Of a stretch of 46,457 nt of DNA, positions 8,283 to 16,103 are shown piece after piece. Both the position numbers and the translations under genes were made by a program. The DNA comes from an uncultured Oscillospiraceae bacterium (GTDB lineage Bacteria > Bacillota > Clostridia > Oscillospirales > Oscillospiraceae): contig CAJTSQ010000017.1 of NCBI GenBank assembly GCA_910578735.1, forward strand, positions 1 to 46,457. The letters run 5' to 3'. Below the pieces are notes generated by a model. The model searched no databases, was not told the origin of the DNA, and saw only the letters and a list, made by a program, of their open reading frames with translations. Each line of letters begins with the position of its first letter. Position 1 is the first letter of the stretch.

Positions 8283-8552
8283 ATGAAAGCCATTGTCACC
8301 GTCATCGGCAAGGACCGGGTGGGCATCACCGCCGCCGTGTGCTCCCTGCTGGCCAAATACAACATCAACATCCTGGACATCACCCAGACCGTTTTGCAGG
8401 AGTTTTTCACCATGGTCATGCTGGTGGACACCGCCGCCTGTGAGAAGTCCATCGGCGAGCTGACCGACATCCTGGCCCAGTCCGGCCAGGAGGAGGGCCT
8501 GTCCATCCGCATCCAGCGGGAGGACATCTTTAACGCCATGCACCGTATTTAA
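8283..8552 (+). CDS. ACT domain protein, UPF0237 family
   Basis: 89 residues, one complete ACT domain (KAIVTVIGKDRVGITAAVCS, then LLAKYNINILDITQT). UPF0237 proteins are small and often found next to UPF0210, as here: the next gene starts 12 nt after this stop. ACT domains bind small ligands, commonly amino acids, so a regulatory subunit role for the UPF0210 partner is a reasonable inference, but no biochemistry is implied by the sequence. The start ATG 8283 follows AAAGGAATTTTGTT. Confidence 0.92.
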   Translation: MKAIVTVIGKDRVGITAAVCSLLAKYNINILDITQTVLQEFFTMVMLVDTAACEKSIGELTDILAQSGQEEGLSIRIQREDIFNAMHRI

Positions 8553-8564
8553 GGGGTGAACGTC

Positions 8565-9923
8565 ATGCTCAACCAACACGAAATCATGCAGACCATCCAG
8601 ATGATCGACCAGCAGCATCTGGACGTGCGCACCATCACCATGGGCATCTCTCTGCTGTCCTGTGCCCACAGCGACGTAAAGACCGCCTGTGACAAGGTGT
8701 ACGATAAAATCACCCGATACGCCGAGAAGCTGGTGGCTACCGGCCAGGCCATTGAAAAGGAGTTCGGCATCCCCATCGTCAACAAGCGCATCTCGGTCAC
8801 CCCCATCGCCCTGGTGGCCGCCGCGGCGGAGACGGACAGCTATGTCCCCTTTGCCCAGGCCCTGGACCGGGCCGCCAAGACCTGCGGGGTCAACTTTATC
8901 GGCGGCTTCTCTGCCCTGGTCCAGAAGGGGATGACCGACGCCGACCGCATCCTGATCCGCTCCATCCCCGAGGCCCTGGCCGTCACCGATATTGTCTGCG
9001 CCTCGGTCAACGTGGGCTCCACCAAGGCGGGGATCGACATGGACGCTGTGGCCCTCATGGGCCGGACCATCAAGGAGCTGGCGGAGCGGACCGCAGACCG
9101 GGGCGGCTTCGGCTGCGCCAAGCTGGTAGTGTTCTGCAACGCCGTGGAAGACAACCCCTTTATGGCGGGGGCCTTCCACGGGGTGGGCGAGCCGGAGCGG
9201 GTCATTAACGTGGGTGTCTCCGGCCCCGGGGTGGTGTACCACGCCCTCCAGGATGTTAAGGGCCAGCCCTTCGACGTGGTGGCCGAGACGGTGAAGAAGA
9301 CCGCCTTCCGCATCACCCGCATGGGTCAGCTGGTGGCCCAGGAGGCCAGCCGGCGGCTGGACACCCCCTTCGGCATTGTGGACCTGTCCCTGGCCCCCAC
9401 CCCCGCCATCGGAGACAGCGTGGCCCGGATTTTGGAGGAGATGGGTCTGGAGGTGTGCGGCACCCACGGCACCACCGCCGCCCTGGCCCTGCTCAATGAC
9501 GCGGTGAAGAAGGGAGGCGTGATGGCCTCCTCCCACGTGGGCGGGCTGTCCGGAGCCTTTATCCCGGTGAGCGAGGACGAGGGCATGATTGCCGCCGCCG
9601 CATCCGGGGCCCTCACTCTGGACAAGCTGGAGGCCATGACCTGCGTGTGTTCTGTGGGCCTGGATATGATCGCCGTCCCCGGCGATACCCCCGCCGAGAC
9701 CATCTCCGCCATCATCGCCGATGAGGCCGCCATCGGCATGGTCAATTCCAAGACCACCGCCGTGCGCATCATCCCCGCCCCCGGCTGTACCGTGGGGGAT
9801 ACAGTGGAGTTCGGCGGCCTGCTGGGCTCCGCTCCAGTCCAGCCGGTGCACCCCTTCTCGGCCAAGGAGTTTATCGGCCGAGGCGGCCGGGTCCCCGCGC
9901 CGATGCAGAGTTTGAAAAACTGA
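8565..9923 (+). CDS. UPF0210 / PFL-like family protein of unknown function
   Basis: 452 residues. ATG 8565 is preferred (AAGGGGTGA eight bases before); GTG 8556 in the same frame lies inside that Shine-Dalgarno. The protein matches the UPF0210 (DUF711, called PFL family) pattern: LDVRTITMGISLLSC near the start, VNKRISVTPIALVAA, NVGSTKAGIDMDAV, and a late GMVNSKTTAVRIIPAPG segment. The family has a glycyl-radical-enzyme-like fold but no proven reaction. Its pairing with UPF0237 is conserved across many bacteria, suggesting a two-subunit complex. The downstream gene (49 nt later) encodes an FMN-dependent 2-hydroxyacid dehydrogenase, which may point to 2-hydroxy- or 2-oxo-acid chemistry; this is guilt by association only. 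Confidence 0.9.
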   Translation: MLNQHEIMQTIQMIDQQHLDVRTITMGISLLSCAHSDVKTACDKVYDKITRYAEKLVATGQAIEKEFGIPIVNKRISVTPIALVAAAAETDSYVPFAQALDRAAKTCGVNFIGGFSALVQKGMTDADRILIRSIPEALAVTDIVCASVNVGSTKAGIDMDAVALMGRTIKELAERTADRGGFGCAKLVVFCNAVEDNPFMAGAFHGVGEPERVINVGVSGPGVVYHALQDVKGQPFDVVAETVKKTAFRITRMGQLVAQEASRRLDTPFGIVDLSLAPTPAIGDSVARILEEMGLEVCGTHGTTAALALLNDAVKKGGVMASSHVGGLSGAFIPVSEDEGMIAAAASGALTLDKLEAMTCVCSVGLDMIAVPGDTPAETISAIIADEAAIGMVNSKTTAVRIIPAPGCTVGDTVEFGGLLGSAPVQPVHPFSAKEFIGRGGRVPAPMQSLKN

Positions 9924-9971
9924 CCGCCGCCAAACGGCTGTGATTTTGCAGAAAAAGAAGGAGGATCCCCT

Positions 9972-10985
9972 ATGACTTATCAGGAGATTTTAGAAACCGC
10001 CCGCACCTGCAGCGGGCCCTACTGCAAGGCCTGTCCCGTGTGCAACGGTCGGGCCTGCAAGAACACCATGCCCGGCCCGGGCTCCAAGGGCACCGGAACC
10101 GTGGCCGCCCGGAACTATGACGCCTGGCAGGACATCTGCCTGAACATGGACACCATCTGTGAAAACATCCCGGCGGACACCGGCTTCACTCTCTTTGGTC
10201 AGACCTACGACCTGCCTGTCTTTGCCGGGCCGGTGGGGGCGGTGAAGCTCCACTATGGCGACAAATTTACCGATCTGGAGTACAACGACATTCTGGTCCC
10301 CGCCTGTGTCCAGGCCGGCATCGCCGCCTTCACCGGCGACGGCACCGATCCCGCCGTCTTCGCTGCGGCGGCCAAGGCCATCGGGTCCAACGGCGGCAAG
10401 GGCATCCCCACCGTGAAGCCCTGGGACCGGGACACCCTCTACGCCAAGCTGGACGCAGGCAAGGCCTCCGGCGCGAAGATGTTCGCCATGGACATCGACG
10501 CCGCCGGCCTGCCCTTCCTCAAGGGGCTCAATCCCCCCGCCGGCTCCAAGACGGTGGCCGAGCTGCGGGAGGTCATCGAGTACGCCAAGGTTCCCTTTAT
10601 CATCAAGGGCGTCATGACCGTCAAGGGCGCCCGGAAGGCCCTGGAGGCGGGAGCGGCGGGGATCGTGGTGTCTAACCACGGCGGCCGGGTGCAGGACGGA
10701 GTCCCCTCCACCGCTGAGGTCCTCCCCGCCATCGCCGAGGCGGTGAAGGGGCAGATGGTGGTCATGGTGGACGGCGGCATCCGCTCCGGCGTGGACGTGT
10801 GCAAGGCCCTGGCCCTGGGGGCCGACGCCTGTATCCTGGCCCGGCCCTATGTCACCGCCGTCTACGGCGGGGGCGCCGAGGGCGTGAAGGTACTTACCGA
10901 CAAAATCAAGGGGGAGCTGGCCGACACCATGGCCATGTGCGGGGTCCACTCCCTGGCAGAGATTTCCAGAGATATGATTTTCTAA
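9972..10985 (+). CDS. FMN-dependent alpha-hydroxy-acid dehydrogenase with N-terminal Cys cluster
   Basis: 337 residues; ATG 9972 after GAAGGAGGATCCCCT. The TIM-barrel core is of the glycolate/lactate oxidase family: KGVMTVKGARKALEAGA carries the FMN-contacting Lys212, and SNHGGRVQDG carries His236 and Arg239, matching the proton-abstracting His and substrate-binding Arg; VMVDGGIRSGVDVCKALALG is the phosphate-binding segment. The family's N-terminal region is altered: residues 13, 18, 21, 24 and 29 are Cys, a possible metal or Fe-S site and electron exit. In an anaerobe the enzyme is likely a dehydrogenase, not an oxidase. It follows the UPF0237-UPF0210 pair and ends in a clear terminator, so it may close that operon. 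The substrate is unknown. Confidence 0.85.
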   Translation: MTYQEILETARTCSGPYCKACPVCNGRACKNTMPGPGSKGTGTVAARNYDAWQDICLNMDTICENIPADTGFTLFGQTYDLPVFAGPVGAVKLHYGDKFTDLEYNDILVPACVQAGIAAFTGDGTDPAVFAAAAKAIGSNGGKGIPTVKPWDRDTLYAKLDAGKASGAKMFAMDIDAAGLPFLKGLNPPAGSKTVAELREVIEYAKVPFIIKGVMTVKGARKALEAGAAGIVVSNHGGRVQDGVPSTAEVLPAIAEAVKGQMVVMVDGGIRSGVDVCKALALGADACILARPYVTAVYGGGAEGVKVLTDKIKGELADTMAMCGVHSLAEISRDMIF

Positions 10986-10987
10986 GC

Positions 10988-11021
10988 GGAGAGCCGCCCT
11001 CGGGCGGCTCTCCTTCTTTTT
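10988..11021 (+). terminator. Intrinsic terminator
   Basis: GGAGAGCCGCCC-TC-GGGCGGCTCTCC followed by TTCTTTTT, just after the dehydrogenase stop. Confidence 0.93.
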
Positions 11022-11027
11022 GTCCGC

Positions 11028-11051
11028 AACAATTTTGACCGCTCAAGCGTC
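11028..11051 (+). promoter_or_regulatory. Candidate ECF-type promoter of the sigma-factor gene
   Basis: AAC (11028-11030), 17 bp, then CGTC (11048-11051): the AAC/CGTC pair is the usual signature of promoters read by ECF sigma factors, which often control themselves. A T-rich stretch follows the AAC element. Confidence 0.45.
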
Positions 11052-11077
11052 TATATGGGTGAAAGGAGGTGACCTGC

Positions 11078-11545
11078 ATGTCCCAGATATCCAACCGGCC
11101 GGTGGATTGGGAGGCACTTGTCACACACAACGAGACCCGTCTGTACCGGGCGGCGCTGGCCATCCTGGGCGACCCCCAGGAGGCGGAGGATGCCGTGCAG
11201 GACGCATTTGTCCGGTATCTGGAAAAGGCCCCGGCGGACCTGGAAAACTCCTCCGCCTGGCTGATGCGGGTGCTGGTAAACGGCTGCAAAAGCCGCCTGC
11301 GCCTGGCCTGGCGGCGGGTGGGGCCACTCCCTGAGATGCTGCCCACCCCCGGCCCGGAGGAGCGGCAGGAGCTGGAGGAGCTGTTTGCCCTCCCTCCGGA
11401 GGACCGGGTTGTCATCCATCTGCATTACTACGAGGGGTATTCCACCGATGAGATTGCCCAAATACTGGGCTGCCGCCCGGGAACCGTGCGCTCCCGGCTG
11501 TCCCGGGCCCGGGACAGGCTGCGGAAGCTGATCGAAGCAAATTAG
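11078..11545 (+). CDS. ECF-type RNA polymerase sigma factor
   Basis: 155 residues. ATG 11078 is preceded by AAAGGAGGT at 7 nt; an in-frame GTG at 11069 overlaps this site. Region 2 spans about residues 12-75 (RLYRAALAILGDPQEAEDAV then QDAFVRYLEK), and region 4 about 100-150 (LPPEDRVVIHLHYYEGYSTD, EIAQILGCRPGTVRSRLSRA, RDRLRKL). There is no region 1.1 or 3, as expected of group 4 sigma factors. The next gene, 22 nt downstream, encodes a single-pass membrane protein and is the natural anti-sigma or sensor partner. A self-recognised promoter may lie at 11028-11051. Confidence 0.92.
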   Translation: MSQISNRPVDWEALVTHNETRLYRAALAILGDPQEAEDAVQDAFVRYLEKAPADLENSSAWLMRVLVNGCKSRLRLAWRRVGPLPEMLPTPGPEERQELEELFALPPEDRVVIHLHYYEGYSTDEIAQILGCRPGTVRSRLSRARDRLRKLIEAN

Positions 11546-11567
11546 ACGCGACAAAAAGGAGTTTTTT

Positions 11568-13031
11568 ATGAAATATTACAATTCGTATATGGAACGTCAG
11601 GAGGTCTCTCCCGAGCTCCACGAAAGACTGCTGGGCCTGGATGTAAAAAAGAAGCGGTCCGGCTCCCGCTGGATGAAATACGGGGCTCTGGCCGCCTGCG
11701 CCGCCCTCATCATCGGGGTAGGGGCGTGGAAGCTGGCACCCACCCCTGCCACTACCCCGAACCCGCCCCAGAGCTCCGGCCAGTTCGCCGCCGGCTACAA
11801 CCCCCTGCCCGGGGAGAAGGACGTGGTGGAGTCCGATGACCTCTTTGTGGTCAGCAGTCCCGCCGGAGGCGGCAAGCTGGCGTTCCCCATGATTCCCGAC
11901 ATCAACTACCAGGATATCACCGACCAGTCTCAGTTGTCCTCCGACGCGGCCCGGGCCTATCTGCCGGGCAGCTTTATGACAGACCTGAAGAAGGAGGACA
12001 TCCAGACCATCTTCTGGGGGCCAGAGGGCAAGCCCCAGGCGGACCACCCCAAGACGGAGCAGGGGGACCTGCCCTGGATGCTCTTCTGGGACGGCTATAC
12101 CCTCCAGGGCCGGGCCCTGTACGACGGCCAGGGCCAGCTGATGGAGCTGTGGCTCTGGGGCGAACAGGACCGGGCCAGCTTTGAGCTGGAGCTGTGCCTA
12201 GGTGCCCTGCCCTTCACCTGCTGCATCGACGTGAACCGGGGAGACATCATCAGCGAGTTTAACGGCGTCTCTGTGGCCGGCTGGAGCCAGGTCTACGACC
12301 GGGACGGCGACGGCCAGGACGACTATATCTGCGGCAGTGCGTTTATGACCAAAAACGATATCGGCGTCCGGTTTGTTAACCGGAACAGCCTGATGAGGGC
12401 GGAATATGAGCAGGACGGAAGCATGGACCTGGGCGGGGCCCAGGCCTTCAACGCCCTGTTTGTCCGCCAGGCCCTGGCCGACGGCGGCGGGCTGTACCTG
12501 GATCACCTGGCAGAAAACGAAAACATTCCCGCCTGGCGGGAGGAGAACTTCTCCACCCTGGCCCAGGCCCGGCAGGAGGCGGACTTCGCCCCCTATCTGC
12601 CCACGGCGGAGCCGGAGGGCTATAACGAGTTCTACGGCCGACTCAGCTATCAGGAAGGCCACAGCAACAGCCTGTTTGTCCGCTGGAGTAGGGTAGGGGC
12701 CTACGACGATGTGGAGGTGGCCGTCTACCGGGACGGATACTACTCCTATAATCTGGTTGACCCCGATGATCCGGAGACCTACGACCTGCGCCTCTACTCC
12801 ATCCCCTGGTGCGACAGTGTTCCTGAGAAGTACCGGGAGACGGTAGACCGCCCCGCCTTTAAGGCTGAGGACATGTCCCTGGCCATCGTGGAGGCCCGGG
12901 GCCGGGAACACGACACAGGCGGGATGACCTACTCCTTTGATGTGCTCCACCCCGACGGAACGGTGGTGTCCTACCGCTGTGACGGCCTGACGGCGCAGCA
13001 GGTGTGGGCCATGGTGGAGGAGACCTTTTGA
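11568..13031 (+). CDS. Membrane-anchored extracytoplasmic protein, probable anti-sigma partner
   Basis: 487 residues, ATG 11568 after AAAAAGGAG. A cytoplasmic N-terminus of about 36 residues (PELHERLLGLDVKKKR) precedes one membrane segment (about 37-56, YGALAACAALIIGVGAW), a Pro/Thr-rich linker, and a roughly 410-residue external region with no Cys cluster or family I recognise. The N-terminal pattern of a short cytosolic helix before one TM is that of many clostridial anti-sigma factors encoded after an ECF gene, and the 22-nt spacing supports co-transcription. No zinc-binding HxxxCxxC motif is visible. The external region contains a DRDGDGQDDY stretch reminiscent of an EF-hand-like calcium loop. 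Role inferred from position. Confidence 0.6.
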   Translation: MKYYNSYMERQEVSPELHERLLGLDVKKKRSGSRWMKYGALAACAALIIGVGAWKLAPTPATTPNPPQSSGQFAAGYNPLPGEKDVVESDDLFVVSSPAGGGKLAFPMIPDINYQDITDQSQLSSDAARAYLPGSFMTDLKKEDIQTIFWGPEGKPQADHPKTEQGDLPWMLFWDGYTLQGRALYDGQGQLMELWLWGEQDRASFELELCLGALPFTCCIDVNRGDIISEFNGVSVAGWSQVYDRDGDGQDDYICGSAFMTKNDIGVRFVNRNSLMRAEYEQDGSMDLGGAQAFNALFVRQALADGGGLYLDHLAENENIPAWREENFSTLAQARQEADFAPYLPTAEPEGYNEFYGRLSYQEGHSNSLFVRWSRVGAYDDVEVAVYRDGYYSYNLVDPDDPETYDLRLYSIPWCDSVPEKYRETVDRPAFKAEDMSLAIVEARGREHDTGGMTYSFDVLHPDGTVVSYRCDGLTAQQVWAMVEETF

Positions 13032-13097
13032 CGGCGGGTACCTTCGGCCACAGGGTGACATAAATCTTAACTTTTTATGAATTGACGTAACTAACCC

Positions 13098-13126
13098 TTG
13101 CCGAAATGGGGCGAACCGAGTATACT
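13098..13126 (+). promoter_or_regulatory. Promoter of the LCP gene
   Basis: TTGCCG (13098-13103), 17-bp spacer, TATACT (13121-13126). Transcription from here would begin near 13133, only about 5 nt before ATG 13138, which bears on the choice of start codon. Confidence 0.65.
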
Positions 13127-13158
13127 TGGGAGGAATCATGTTTCGGGGAGGGACCCCT

Positions 13159-14316
13159 GTGGAAGAACGATATATGAACGTATCCCGGCACCCCCAGGGC
13201 CGTCGGCAGGCGCCCCGCCGGGAGGAAGCGTGGGACGAGCCGCCCCGCCGCGCCCCCTCGCGCCGGGGGAATATGCCCCCCAAACGGCGGCGGAGCGGAG
13301 CCTCCGTTGCGGTCTCGGTGCTGATGGGCTGTTATAAAGTCATTGTGGTGCTCTCCGTCCTGATCGTAGCCGGGTATGTAGGCTTTCGACTGATGGTCCG
13401 GGCCCCGGAGCAGAAGCCTTTGCCCACCCCAGGGCAGAACGGCACCCAGACCGTACCGCCGGGCACTGTGGATCAGACCCAGCCCAACACCCTGCCCGCC
13501 GGGCTGACACGCAGGGAGGGCGTATACACCGTCCTCCTGGCCGCCACCGACAAGGACGGCACGCGCACCGATACCATGATGGTCATGTGCTATGACACGG
13601 TAAAGCAGACTGTGGGAGTGGTCTCAATCCCCCGGGACACCCTCATTGACCGCGGGAGCGGACATCACCCCAAGCTGGTCTATGGCAAAGGGGGCGTGGA
13701 GCAGCGGGTGGAGGACATCTCCCAAATGCTGGGCATTCCCATTGACTATTATATCAAGGTAAACATCAAGGGCTTTATCTCCCTGGTGGACTACCTGGGC
13801 GGCATCGACTTCTATGTCCCCTGCAATATGAACTATGACGACCCCTATCAGGACCTGCACATCCACTACAAGGAGGGCCAGCGCAAGCTGAGCGGCCAGC
13901 AGGCTATGGAGGTAGCCCGGTTCCGGAAAAACAACGACGGCAGCGGCTATTCCGACGTGGGCCGCACCGAGACCCAGCAGAAGCTGCTTATCGCCTTGTC
14001 CAAGAAGGTACTGGCCTGGGGTACCCTCACCAAGATCAACGGCTTTGTGGAGATTTTCAACAAGAACGTTTCCACCGACCTGACGCTGGACAATATGATG
14101 TACTTTGCCAGCCAGGCCATCAACCTGGAGCCCTCCTCCGCCGTGGAAACAGCCACCCTCCCCGGCCGGGGGGACGGGGTGTTTCGGGGGTATACCTGGT
14201 GCTTCGAGCTGGACGCCGAGGGGACGCTGGAGGCGGTAAACCGCCTCATCAACCCCTACGACCGGGACTTGACCCTGAAGGACATGAATCTCACCAAAGC
14301 TACAAGCTATAAATAG
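13159..14316 (+). CDS. LytR-CpsA-Psr (LCP) family cell-wall glycopolymer ligase
   Basis: 385 residues from GTG 13159, chosen because GGGGAGGG lies 6 nt before it and because the -10 box at 13121 would leave an upstream ATG (13138) almost leaderless; that ATG and ATG 13174 remain possible. A basic, Pro/Arg-rich cytoplasmic tail of about 45 residues precedes one TM segment (LMGCYKVIVVLSVLIVAGYV). The external LCP domain contains RTDTMMVMCYDTVKQTVGVV, SIPRDTLI (the conserved Arg/Asp pair), YYIKVNIKGFISLVDYLGGI and LSGQQAMEVARFRKNNDGSG with the Arg that contacts polyprenyl phosphate. LCP enzymes transfer teichoic-acid-like or capsular polymers from undecaprenyl carriers to peptidoglycan. A bidirectional hairpin separates it from the convergent Nudix gene. 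Confidence 0.9.
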   Translation: MEERYMNVSRHPQGRRQAPRREEAWDEPPRRAPSRRGNMPPKRRRSGASVAVSVLMGCYKVIVVLSVLIVAGYVGFRLMVRAPEQKPLPTPGQNGTQTVPPGTVDQTQPNTLPAGLTRREGVYTVLLAATDKDGTRTDTMMVMCYDTVKQTVGVVSIPRDTLIDRGSGHHPKLVYGKGGVEQRVEDISQMLGIPIDYYIKVNIKGFISLVDYLGGIDFYVPCNMNYDDPYQDLHIHYKEGQRKLSGQQAMEVARFRKNNDGSGYSDVGRTETQQKLLIALSKKVLAWGTLTKINGFVEIFNKNVSTDLTLDNMMYFASQAINLEPSSAVETATLPGRGDGVFRGYTWCFELDAEGTLEAVNRLINPYDRDLTLKDMNLTKATSYK

Positions 14317-14327
14317 GGATAAAACAG

Positions 14328-14359
14328 CGCGGCCCCCGGCCTTTCAGCCGGGAGCCGCG
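14328..14359. terminator. Bidirectional terminator between LCP and Nudix genes
   Basis: CGCGG-CCCCCGGC pairs with GCCGGGAG-CCGCG across a 6-nt loop, followed by TTCTTA on the plus strand. It serves the convergent genes on both sides. Confidence 0.75.
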
Positions 14360-14362
14360 TTC

Positions 14363-14830
14363 TTATCTGATTTTCTCGCCGTTGAGGACGGCCTCGGCCA
14401 GCCGGTCTCCCTCGTAACGCACCTTCAGGGAGAAAAAGGGGGCGTCCCGCCAGATCAGGTCCAGGAAAATGGCGTCCCCCTCCCAGTGGGGGATCCGCAG
14501 GAGCTGTTCCCGGGGCAGCCACTCCAGCACCCCCTCGTCACACTCCTGAATCTCCCCTGCAAAGCCGTCGGCGGTGAACAGGTGCATATACTCGGTGGGC
14601 CAGCGGTCAGAGACAAAGGTGACAATCCCCCGGTACTGATAGCGGGTGAGCGTCAGTCCGGTCTCCTCCTTCACCTCCCGGAGCAGGCAGTCCTCGGGGC
14701 TCTCCTTGTCCTGAAACTTGCCCCCGATGCCGATCCACTTGTCGCGGTTCAGGTCATTCTCCTTCTTGATCCGGTGGAGCATCAGATATTCCTCTCCCCG
14801 CCGGATGTAGCAAAGTGTTGTGTTAATCAT
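14363..14830 (-). CDS. Nudix hydrolase, MutT/8-oxo-dGTPase-like
   Basis: 155 residues. Residues 37-59 form a perfect Nudix box (G37, E43, R51-E52, E55-E56, G58), the Mg2+-binding catalytic motif for hydrolysing nucleoside diphosphates linked to another group. The surrounding pattern (MINTTLCYIRRGEEYLMLHR at the N-terminus and WIGIGGKFQ) is that of proteins annotated as 8-oxo-dGTP diphosphatases in Firmicutes, though real substrates vary. Its ATG overlaps the htrA stop in an ATGA arrangement, so translation is probably coupled and the gene is the last of the regulator-kinase-htrA operon. A link to oxidative or envelope stress is plausible from this context. Confidence 0.9.
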   Translation of the reverse strand: MINTTLCYIRRGEEYLMLHRIKKENDLNRDKWIGIGGKFQDKESPEDCLLREVKEETGLTLTRYQYRGIVTFVSDRWPTEYMHLFTADGFAGEIQECDEGVLEWLPREQLLRIPHWEGDAIFLDLIWRDAPFFSLKVRYEGDRLAEAVLNGEKIR

Positions 14831-16059
14831 GCCGCAATCAACTCCACGTCCACAGTATGGCTCTCCCCATCCCGCAGATAGGTGAGGGTGACCACATCCC
14901 CCGCCCCCAGGCTCAGCTTCAGCCGGGACAGATCCTCGATCCCGGTGACCGGCACCCCGTTGGCGGCAATGATGATGTCTCCCGCCCGCAGGCCCTTGGC
15001 CCAGGCATCGCTGTCTTCCTCCACCTCCACCAGCTCCAGGCCGCCGCCTGCCCGCGCATATGTGTTCACTTTAAAGCCGAACACGCCGGCCTGGACCGTC
15101 TCCCCCGCGATGAGCCGGTCTACCACATACTTCACCCGGGCGGAGGGGATGGCAAAGCCCAGGCCCTCCGCAGAGCCGTCCTCGGTGACAATCTTGATGG
15201 TGTTGATGCCCATCACCTGGCCGTACTGGTTCAGCAGCGGCCCGCCGGAGTTGCCGAAGTTGATGGCGGCGCTGGTCTGGATCAGGACCATGGTAGTGCC
15301 GTCCACCTCCACCTCCCGGTCCAGGGAGGAGACAATACCGTCGGTAAGGGTGGCCCGGTAGCCCAGGGAATCCCCCAGGGCGGCCACCGGCTCGCCGATG
15401 CGCAGGGTGTTGGAGTCGCCAAACTGGGCGGGAGTCAGTCCCTCCGCCTCAATCTTCAGCACCGCCAGGTCCTCCACCGCGTCAAAGCCCACCAGGCTGG
15501 CGGGCAGGATCCGGTTGTTGTGGAGCAGAACCCGGACCGCCCGGGCCCCGGCCACCACATGGGCGTTGGTGATGATATAGCCGTCCTCCGTCAGCACCAC
15601 GCCGCTGCCGGCGCTGTAGCCCTCGTTGGAGGCCGCCTCGATGGACACAGCGGAGGGGACTACCTTCTCGTAGATCTGCACATAGTCCATTGCCTCCCCC
15701 TGGACCGGGAGGAGGGGAACCGTCACGCCGGTGCCCGTCTCGGCCCGGGGAATGGAGGGGGGCTCGGTGCTGTAGCTGTCCCCCCAGTCGTAGTCCTCCT
15801 CCGGGGCGGAGGGGAGGTAGCCCGGAATGGAAAAATTAGGGGTGACATACTGCCGCAGGAGCAGGGTGGACAGGCAGATCACCAGAATCAGGGACAGCAG
15901 GCCCAAAAACCAGGGCCACTTCCGCCCGCGCCGGCGCACCCGCAGCACCGGCCGGCGGGAAACTGCCGGCGGGACGCGGACGGCGGGCGGGTTCGGGAAG
16001 GCGGGAGCGGGCTGTTCCCAGGGGCCGCCCTGCCACAGGTCATGGTTAAAATCGTTCAT
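14827..16059 (-). CDS. htrA: HtrA/DegP-type membrane-anchored serine protease with PDZ domain
   Basis: 410 residues. A Pro/Arg-rich cytosolic segment (1-47) is followed by a TM helix (about 50-68) and an extracytoplasmic trypsin-like domain with the full catalytic triad: His167 (YIITNAHVVAGA), Asp197 (FDAVEDLAVLKIEAEG) and Ser271 (AAINFGNSGGPLLNQYGQVM). The usual Pro of the NPGNSGGP motif is Phe here. A PDZ domain follows (about 325-405; AWAKGLRAGDIIIAANGVPV). The family degrades misfolded exported proteins. It lies 44 nt after the kinase gene in the same operon, an arrangement like CssRS- or CiaRH-controlled htrA genes, so induction by envelope stress is likely. Confidence 0.93.
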   Translation of the reverse strand: MNDFNHDLWQGGPWEQPAPAFPNPPAVRVPPAVSRRPVLRVRRRGRKWPWFLGLLSLILVICLSTLLLRQYVTPNFSIPGYLPSAPEEDYDWGDSYSTEPPSIPRAETGTGVTVPLLPVQGEAMDYVQIYEKVVPSAVSIEAASNEGYSAGSGVVLTEDGYIITNAHVVAGARAVRVLLHNNRILPASLVGFDAVEDLAVLKIEAEGLTPAQFGDSNTLRIGEPVAALGDSLGYRATLTDGIVSSLDREVEVDGTTMVLIQTSAAINFGNSGGPLLNQYGQVMGINTIKIVTEDGSAEGLGFAIPSARVKYVVDRLIAGETVQAGVFGFKVNTYARAGGGLELVEVEEDSDAWAKGLRAGDIIIAANGVPVTGIEDLSRLKLSLGAGDVVTLTYLRDGESHTVDVELIAA

Positions 16060-16103
16060 TGTGATTCCCCCTGTAGGGTCGGCTTTAGCCGCCCCCGCAT
16101 GCC

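Noticed and set aside
8265..9851. 528-codon minus-strand frame opposite the UPF0237/UPF0210 genes
   Set aside because: His/Gly-rich translation typical of the reverse strand of GC-rich coding sequence; the plus strand encodes two clear families with good RBSs.
13062..13090. Pho-box or regulator box (GTGACA, CTTAAC, then ATGAAT) upstream of the LCP promoter
   Set aside because: Hexamers diverge, the third is poor, and the spacing to the -10 does not match the three convincing boxes at 18354, 19693 and 19862.
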